Of a stretch of DNA of 64,000 nt, positions 56,598 through 64,000 are shown piece after piece (position 1 is the stretch's first letter; each line of letters starts with the position of its first letter). The DNA lies in contig BROG01000110.1 in the NCBI GenBank assembly GCA_030159075.1, positions 38,501 to 102,500 on the forward strand, read 5' to 3'. Source of the stretch: Atrina japonica. Taxonomy: Eukaryota; Mollusca; Bivalvia; Pterioida; Pinnidae. Below the pieces are notes generated by a model, which did no database searches, was not told the origin of the DNA, and saw only the letters and a list, made by a program, of their open reading frames with translations. The translations under genes were made by a program, and so were the position numbers.

Positions 56598-58110
56598 GAA
56601 TGTGGCTTTAAAGTTCTAGGTTACAGGTACACAATGTATGTATGTCCATGTATGTGGCTTTATAGTTCTAGGTTACAGGTACACAGTGTATGTATGTCCA
56701 TGTATGTGGCTTTATAGTTATAGGTTACAGGTACACAGTGTATGTCCATGTATGTGGCTTTATAGTTCTAGGTTACAGGTACACAGCTTGTAGTGGCTAT
56801 GTCAGGTACACATGTATGTGGCTTTATATAGTTCTAGTGTTACAGTATGTGGCAATTAGTTCACACAGTGTATAGTTATAGGTTACATGTGTATGTCCAT
56901 GTGGGCTTTATAGTTCTAGGTTACAGGTACACAGTGTATGTATGTCCATGTATGTGGCTTTATAGTTCTAGGTTACAGGTACACATGTATGTCCATGTAT
57001 GTGGCTTTATAGTTCTAGGTTACAGGTACACAGTGTATGTCCATGTATGTGGCTTTATAGTTATAGGTTACAGGTACACAGTGTATGTCCATGTATGTGG
57101 CTTTATAGTTCTAGGTTACAGGTACACAGTGTATGTATGTCCATGTATGTGGCTTTATAGTTCTAGGTTACAGGTACACAGTGTATGTATGTCCATGTAT
57201 GTGGCTTTATAGTTCTAGGTTACAGGTACACAGTGTATGTATGTCCATGTATGTGGCTTTATTTATAGTTCTAGGTTACAGGTATGTCACAGTGTTTATG
57301 TTTTAGGTCCACAGTATATGGCTTATATAGTTATAGGTAGGTTACAGGTACCACAATGTATACACAATGTATGTATGTCCATGTATGTGGCTTTATAGTT
57401 CTAGGTTACAGGTACACAGTGTATGTCCATGTATGTGGCTTTATAGTTCTAGGTTACAGGTACACAGTGTATGTATGTCCATGTATGTGGCTTTATAGGT
57501 ACACAGTGTAGTTCTGTATGGGCTTTATACAGGTTACAGTACACAGTGTATGTACAGTCCATGTCCATGTATGTGGCTTTATAGTTCTAGTTCACAGTAG
57601 GTCCATGTGCTTTATAGTTCTAGGTTACAGGTACACAGTGTATGTCCATGTATGTGGCTTTATAGTTATAGGTTACAGGTACACAGTGTATGTATGTCCA
57701 TGTATGTGGCTTTATAGTTATAGGTTACAGGTACACAGTGTATGTCCATGTATGTGGCTTTATAGTTATAGGTTACAGGTACACAGTGTATGTATGTCCA
57801 TGTATGTGGCTTTATAGTTATAGGTTACAGTGTTACTTTATAGTTCTACAGGTACAGTGTATGTATGTCCATGTATGTGGCTTTATATAGGTTCTGTAGT
57901 CCATTATGTGGCAGGTTACAGGTACACAGTGTATGTATGTCCATGTATGTGGCTTTATAGTTCTAGGTTACAGGTACACAGTGTATGTCCATGTATGTGG
58001 CTTTATATATGTGGCTTTGTATGTCCATGTAGTTTTGTATATAGGTTACAGGTACACAGTGTATGTCCATGTATGTGGCTTTATAGTATAGTTCTAGGTT
58101 ACAGGACCCT
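56598..58110. repeat. 48/52-bp minisatellite
   Basis: Units are CATGTATGTGGCTTTATAGT, then TCTAGGTTACAGGTACACAG, then TGTATGTC, with or without one extra TATG, giving 52- and 48-bp forms. There are about 28 copies; several are scrambled by internal deletions (56790-56880, 57270-57360, 57500-57610, 57830-57920). Open frames (YVHVCGFIV type) follow from the repetition. Confidence 0.93.
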
Positions 58111-58142
58111 ACACAAATAGTGTTTTGTTTGTTTATTGTCCA

Positions 58143-58296
58143 TGTATTGACCCCAATTGCATTGAATGGCAAATTTTAGCCTTACGATTAAGAATCGTGA
58201 GCACACTACCGAAGGACAGGAAACCAACCTGCCGCCGACTGGATTCAAACTTACGATTAAGAATCAAGCACACTACCGACTGAGCCAGGTCGGCTC
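58143..58296 (-). mobile_element. tRNA-derived SINE (family 2), minus strand
   Basis: On the minus strand the end reads GACCTGGCTCAGTCGGTAGT (A box) and a B-box-like AGTTTGAATCCAGTC. A TTACGATTAAGAATC phrase occurs twice (58182 and 58251), so part of it is duplicated. Confidence 0.65.
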
Positions 58297-59883
58297 CACA
58301 AATGGTAGTTCTTTGTCCAGATTCATATTAAAGACCTATCAATGTAGTATAATACATGTATATTATGTGTATAATGTAAAAATCATGGTTCACAGATGAG
58401 GAAGTTTAAAAATATTTGAAACACCTACACACCTGCAAGCATGCAGTTTGATTTTAAATATTCATTACAAATATTTGAATACAATATTGTCTCCATATTT
58501 AAATAATAGGATGACTTTCTATATATGCATTATTTCGTAAGTGCAGCTCATTTTTAAATGTGTTGGATATTGTATTACAATGTATTGAAAAACCTCTTTC
58601 AGTATTTTTACCATGGTAACCACTTTGAGTATGCATTTTTATCTATACAGGCTGAAGTATACCATATACATAAATCACAGGTTTTCTTTTTAACAGGTCA
58701 ATACACCAGGTGTGTACAACTTTATTTGATATGATTTCCTTTGTATACCAAAAATACTGACTATTAGGTCCTATACCTGTTTTACAGAAAATATGAAATG
58801 TCCACAATACAATGTACATGTACATCATCATGCAGTTATTGCACTTATCAGTATACACTATTCTTATTTCTTGGTTACTATAGTAAATTCCATATAACCT
58901 GGCTGGATGGAGTCTCGTGAAGCCTTTCTTGACTTGGACCAGACTAATAACATTAAAATAACTGGCAAGAGTAATCATTTATACTTGTTACTTATGCCTT
59001 CAAGCATTCAGCGAGAAGTAAAATGCCTGATGCAAATATATGTTATTTACAGTATTGCCATAATTTTACATAGCCTTCAGAAATTTGTGGTTTGGATTGA
59101 TTGGACGATGACTTAAATGACTTATAGAACCCTTTAAGGTTCTTGTTAAATATTATTTTAATCCTTCCAACCCTACCAACCATATTAGACTGGTCTTTAA
59201 TTTAAGAAAATAGCTTATCATTTAGAAACTTTGGGGTGGAAGGGCTAATTCTGAATTGAATTGTCTTCACTTATTTGGAGATGTCGAAGTAAAATAAAGT
59301 ATGAAGTACCTTTATATAAGTTTAGACTTAAATATAATTGGAAATCATGACTTCAGCAGGCTGGACTTAAATATAACTGGAAATCATGACTTCAGCAGGC
59401 TTTTTTCTGTAGATTTCACGGGACGAATATTCAGCCATATTCCCAATGCACAATTCGTGTGGGTTTTTTTTCTCAATTTGATGAAAAAAAATTCCCATTT
59501 GGTGAACTGACATGATTCCTAGGGGTGTGCAATTGTAATAAAGATTCCATAACATTTATATGTACATTTGTCCAAAATATTTCCCCCAATTTGATGCTTA
59601 TTTACATTAAAATTCCCAAGTGCATGGCTGATAGCATATTGCTAAAATTGGCAGAAAAAGGCTTGTTCTATGTATTGCAAAATTGTCCCCAAGTTAATCA
59701 GCAAAGTACAGATGTATTGTATATCTGTTTTAAACTTGATTTTGAAAACAATTGAATTATTTAAACACTTCAGACTTCAGTTTACGTAGTGTTATTGATG
59801 TATTGTATCATTTTATGAAATGTATTTGAAATAGATTCTTATTCTGCTTTTGTTTTGAGGTTTTTAACTTTGTATTCTTATAG
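58297..59883. other. No gene supported
   Basis: AT-rich, with a few open frames (58643-58978 minus, 58907-59116 plus) lacking motifs. A short duplication is visible at 59321-59400, where TTAAATATAA(T/C)TGGAAATC and ATGACTTCAGCAGGCT occur twice. Confidence 0.35.
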
Positions 59884-59937
59884 ACAATACCAGTGGGTGA
59901 CCATTTAGCAAGAATTATACTAGTTGTATGTGTAGTA
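59884..59937 (+). CDS. Weak candidate for PGAP1 exon 21
   Basis: A T-rich tract ends in TTCTTATAG at 59883. The following phase-0 frame (the phase required after exon 20) reads TIPVGDHLARIILVVCVV, a hydrophobic helix-like stretch. This is where vertebrate PGAP1 has its first C-terminal membrane helix after ILGQ. A GTAATA donor follows at 59938. Sequence similarity is slight and the intron would be about 30.9 kb, so this may be chance. Confidence 0.15.
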
Positions 59938-59964
59938 GTAATAGAGTATAGAACTGAATCTATC

Positions 59965-61952
59965 ATGTACATACATAGTATAGATAGCCATGTTTGCCAT
60001 GTACATACATAGTATAGATAGTCATGTTTGCCATGTACATACATTGTATAGATAGACATATCTGTCGTGTACACACATTGTATAGTCATCTCTGTCATGT
60101 ACACACATTGTATAGATAGTCATGACTGCCATGTACATACATTGTATAGATAGTAATATCTGTCGTGTACATACATTGTATAGTCATCTCTGTCATGTAC
60201 ATACATTGTATAGATTGTCATGACTGCCATGTACATACATTGTATAGACAGTAATATCTGTCATGTACATACATTGTATAGTCATCTCTCTGTCATGTAC
60301 ATACATTGTATAGATAGTCATGACTGCCATGTACATACATTGTATAGACAGTAATATCTGTCATGTACATACATTGCAGAGTCATGACTGCCATGTACAT
60401 ACATTGTATAGTCATCTCTGTCATGTACACACATTGTATAGATAGTCATGACTGCCATGTACATACATTGTATAGATAGTCATGACTGTCATGTACATAC
60501 ATTGTATAGTCATCTCTGTCATGTACACACATTGTATAGTCATCTCTGTCATGTACATACATTGTATAGTCATCTCTGTCATGTACACACATTGTATAGA
60601 TAGTCATCTCTGTCATGTACACACATTGCATAGATAGTCATGACTACCATGTACATACATTATATAGACATCTCTGTCATGTACACACATTGCATAGATA
60701 GTCATGACTGTCATGTACATACATTGTATATAGTCATGACTGCCATGTACATATATTGTGTAGATATTCATGTCTGCCATGTACACACATTGTATAGATA
60801 GTCATGTCTGCCATGTACACACATTGTATAGATAGTCAGGTCTGCCATGTACACACATTGTATAGATAGTCAGGTCTGCCATGTACACACATTGTATAGA
60901 TAGTCAGGTCTGCCATGTACACACATTGTATAGATAGTCAGGTCTGCCATGTACACACATTGTATAGATAGTCAGGTCTGCCATGTACACACATTGTATA
61001 GATAGTCAGGTCTGCCATGTAAATACATTGTATAGATAGCCAGGTCTGCCATGTACATACATTGTATAGATAGTCAGGTCTGCCATGTACATACATTGTA
61101 TAGATAGTCAGGTCTGCCATGTACACACATTGTATAGATAGTCAGGTCTGCCATGTACACACATTGTATAGATAGTCAGGTCTGCCATGTACACACATTG
61201 TATAGATAGTCAGGTCTGCCATGTACATACATTGTATAGATAGTCAGGTCTGCCATGTACACACATTGTATAGATAGTCAGGTCTGCCATGTACACACAT
61301 TGTATAGATAGTCAGGTCTGCCATGTACATACATTGTATAGATAGTCTGCCATGTACACACATTGTATAGATAGTCAGGTCTGCCATGTACACACATTGT
61401 ATAGATAGTCAGGTCTGCCATGTACACACATTGTATAGATAGTCAGGTCTGCCATGTACACACATTGTATAGATAGTCAGGTCTGCCATGTACACACATT
61501 GTATAGATAGTCAGGTCTGCCATGTACATACATTGTATAGATAGTCAGGTCTGCCATGTACACACATTGTATAGATAGTCAGGTCTGCCATGTACACACA
61601 TTGTATAGATAGTCAGGTCTGCCATGTACATACATTGTATAGATAGTCAGGTCTGCCATGTACATACATTGTATAGATAGTCAGGTCTGCCATGTACACA
61701 CATTGTATAGATAGTCAGGTCTGCCATGTACACACATTGTATAGATAGTCAGGTCTGCCATGTACATACATTGTATAGATAGTCAGGTCTGCCATGTACA
61801 CACATTGTATAGATAGTCAGGTCTGCCATGTACACACATTGTATAGATAGTCAGGTCTGCCATGTACACACATTGTATAGATAGTCAGGTCTGCCATGTA
61901 CATACATTGTATAGATAGTCAGGTCTGCCATGTACATACATTGTATGTGCTG
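59965..61952. repeat. 34-bp minisatellite (TCTGCCATGTACACACATTG)
   Basis: The regular part (about 60780-61950) has units GATAGTCAGGTCTGCCATGT followed by ACACACATTGTATA, every 34 bases (TCTGCC at 60841 and 60875). The variable position is ACACACA or ACATACA. The left part (59965-60780) is more diverged, with CATCTCTGTC and CATGACTGCC variants and GATA losses. Frames here are repetitive by-products. Confidence 0.95.
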
Positions 61953-62090
61953 TGATTAATAGAATCTACCATTACCTTGAGGGTATGACAAACGAATCTC
62001 AATCCAAGATAAGTTTTTTGAATGACAAACTCGAGCCTTGCCTCATTATTTTGACTTAGTTATAAGGATAACTCTGTGAATATGGGATTT
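61953..62090. other. Non-repetitive interruption of the 34-bp array
   Basis: About 140 bases of unrelated sequence (GTGATTAATAGAATCTACCA at the left) separate the homogeneous array from diverged units that resume at about 62090. No inverted ends were found. Confidence 0.6.
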
Positions 62091-62300
62091 CTGCCATGTT
62101 CATACATATTATAGATAGTCATGTCTGCCATGTACATACATAGTATAGATCATCATGTTTGCCATGTACATACATAGTATAGATCGTCATGTTTGCCATG
62201 TATATACATAGTATAAATAGTCATGTCTGCCATGTACATACATTATATAGTCATGTCTGCCATGTATATACATTGTATATATAGTCATGTCAGCCATGTA
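62091..62300. repeat. 34-bp array, diverged right-hand units before the insertion
   Basis: Units of TCATGTCTGCCATGTACATA type, with CATAGTATA and CATTATATAG variants. It stops at CAGCCATGTA, exactly where a TIR element starts. Confidence 0.85.
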
Positions 62301-63497
62301 CAGTCTAATGCCGATTATCCGGACGCCGATTATCCAGATCTTTTGCTCGTACGGACAAATGCCATGTCCCCTAATATTTTTACCATGGTAAAAATTTGAA
62401 CATACATTCTGTAATTTCACTGATAAAAATTTCACAAAATGTCTTAAAAGTATTGAAACAGCATCAGAACACAAGTCATTCTGTTTATTGTTTTTAATAA
62501 TTGTGTTGTTTTAGCCTTTATGGGGGGTCTGAGATAAAACTGAGACCTACAAACAGCTGACATGAATAGGCTACTTCAACATTGACGGTCCCAAGTGTCT
62601 TATCAGGTGTCCGTAAAGAATATTCAATCATTAAAACTATAACTTCAAAACCATTTCAAATAAATAGACATTTCTTACCAATATACAATATCAGTTTCAA
62701 TCTTTATTTGGTTTTCAAATTGATTAGTCCTATGGGTAAATGGAAGCCAAGCATGTGATACAGACTGTCCACAAGTTTTAAAACATCGAGGGTTGAGATA
62801 CGGCAGGACATGTAAAAATTATTTCACAATAATGACACTACCAAGTCATGTAAAATTAAATTTTCTCACCAAAATTATGACATTGACAGCTAGAAAAAAT
62901 AATAGATTTAACAAGGAATTTTATTATGATTAAAGCAATGTGCTACAGGCACCCCATATCAGTCCCCATGCTATGGAAATATAGGTCAAGACTCGAAGAA
63001 GTTTGCAAAAGACCAAAGTGTCAGATTTCTTCAAATCACAGTGACTTTTAGGACTAAAGATAATGTCAGTGAACTAGCACTTACGTGATTTACCAATTCC
63101 TATTAATGGGAGAACAAATGTAGGTGTAAAATTAATGACATGAAGTAGGCTACATGAGGATCTAGATCTACACGTGATTTCAGTCATGCAGTTTAATATG
63201 AAGTTGAAATTGTGTTTTTTCATACATACATACATACATGTATGTTAGGTCTATATTTTACCAGCATAGGCTTTATAATTCGCTGCTTTTACTTTTACTC
63301 AACTAATTAAAATAACAACATGCCTGTGAAAACATCGATGTTTCTTCAGTGACATGTTCACTGAGAATGACCCGCTTAACACTAGCTAAATTTTGGATGT
63401 ATGGATATACTTTAACAATATAATCTATCATCCAGACGACCGATTTTCTGGACTTTTATGTGTCTCCCATTCAGTACGGATAATCTGGGTTAGACTG
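62301..63497. mobile_element. 1,197-bp pogo/Tigger-like non-autonomous TIR element inserted in the 34-bp array
   Basis: The left end CAGTCTAATGCCGATTATCC pairs with the complement of GGATAATCTGGGTTAGACTG (right end) at about 17 of 20 positions. TA lies on both sides (62299-62300 and 63498-63499). Removing it and one TA joins AGCCATGTA to CATACATTGTATAG, an intact array unit. CGATTATCCG-type ends and a TA site are typical of the pogo/Tigger branch of Tc1/mariner. No transposase frame is visible inside. The interior near the right end contains a second ATCATCCAGACGACCGATTT phrase of similar type. Confidence 0.9.
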
Positions 63498-63930
63498 TAC
63501 ATACATTGTATAGTCATGTCTACCATGTACAAACATAGTATAGATAGTCATGTTTGCCATGTACATGCATTATATAGTCATGTTTGCCATGTACATGCAT
63601 TATATAGTCATGTCTGACATTTACATACAGTGTATAGATAATCATGTTTGCCATGTACATGCACTATATAGTCATGTCTGACATTTATATACATGTACAT
63701 TGTATAATCATGTCTGCCATGTACATACATTATGTAGTCATGTTTGCCATTTACATACATTGTATAGATATTCATGTCTGTCTTGCACATACATTGTATA
63801 GATAGTCATATTTGCCCTATACATACATTATATAGTAATGTCTGTCGTGTACATACATTATATAGTCATGTGTCATGTATATACATTGTATAGATAGTCA
63901 TGTCTGCCGTGTACATACATTATATATACT
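63498..63930. repeat. 34-bp array, continuation right of the insertion
   Basis: It resumes at TACATACATTGTATAGTCAT and continues as diverged 23- to 34-bp units with TTTGCCATGTACATGCAT variants until about 63930. Confidence 0.88.
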
Positions 63931-63977
63931 GTGATAGTTATGTATCCCATGTAGATACACTGTGATCCAACCAGAAG

Positions 63978-63998
63978 GGGCCATTTAGCAAATGGCCC
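63978..63998. repeat. Short hairpin at window end
   Basis: GGGCCATTT and AAATGGCCC are complementary around a three-base AGC loop. The context is cut off by the window end, so its nature is unknown. Confidence 0.4.
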
Positions 63999-64000
63999 TA

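Noticed and set aside
56690..58120. Cysteine-rich repeated frames (YVHVCGFIV)
   Set aside because: By-product of the 48/52-bp minisatellite.
58643..58978. 111-codon minus-strand frame
   Set aside because: No motif, no neighbouring exon and random-looking composition in an AT-rich region.
59901..63991. CCATTTAGCAA occurs on both sides of the 34-bp array (59901 and 63981), suggesting a flanking duplication
   Set aside because: An 11-base match in AT-rich DNA of this length is expected many times by chance, and the surrounding similarity is weak.

Overview
This is an AT-rich animal nuclear window. Its introns have consensus GT-AG borders, it is crowded with tandem arrays, and it carries several dispersed repeat families. 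The repeats include tRNA-derived SINEs, short terminal-inverted-repeat (TIR) elements with TA target sites, and long modules that begin with a TAGCTCACCTGA-type motif. Together they look most like a bivalve mollusc; this is inferred from repeat style and protein divergence, not from a search.

The left half (about 2.2-29.0 kb, + strand) holds the first 20 coding exons of PGAP1, the ER GPI inositol-deacylase. All 20 exons were joined by hand with consistent splice phases. They give 605 codons with no stop, running from an N-terminal signal-anchor through the lipase GHSMGG motif (Ser169) and the STDH region into the lumenal beta-rich domain. The C-terminal multi-membrane-spanning part of the family is not recognisable in the window. 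Either intron 20 is longer than about 30 kb, or the gene model or assembly is broken downstream of 29.0 kb. One weak candidate for exon 21 sits at 59.88 kb.

The PGAP1 introns carry a 492-bp Tc1-like MITE (12.1 kb), a 40-bp x 12 minisatellite (18.3 kb), a 62-bp higher-order array (21.1 kb) and two adjoining related satellites (23.8-26.2 kb). After exon 20 comes a 63-bp tandem array that is itself a copy of the 3' end of exon 20 plus its splice donor (29.5-30.3 kb). A decayed, nearly full-length Tc1-like transposon follows (30.3-31.5 kb).

The right half (about 31.5-64 kb) is gene-poor. It has one convincing intronless minus-strand gene at 41.55-42.92 kb, a 455-aa protein that I do not recognise. 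Just upstream of it on the same strand is a protein-like fragment (43.11-43.38 kb). The rest is largely tandem arrays (37.8-39.7, 46.1-47.1, 52.7-53.3, 56.6-58.1 and 60.0-63.9 kb), SINEs and MITEs. At 62.30-63.50 kb a 1,197-bp pogo-like TIR element interrupts the last array so cleanly that the empty site can be read off. Tandem arrays make up roughly 12 kb of the 64 kb. No prokaryotic, viral, CRISPR or toxin feature was seen.
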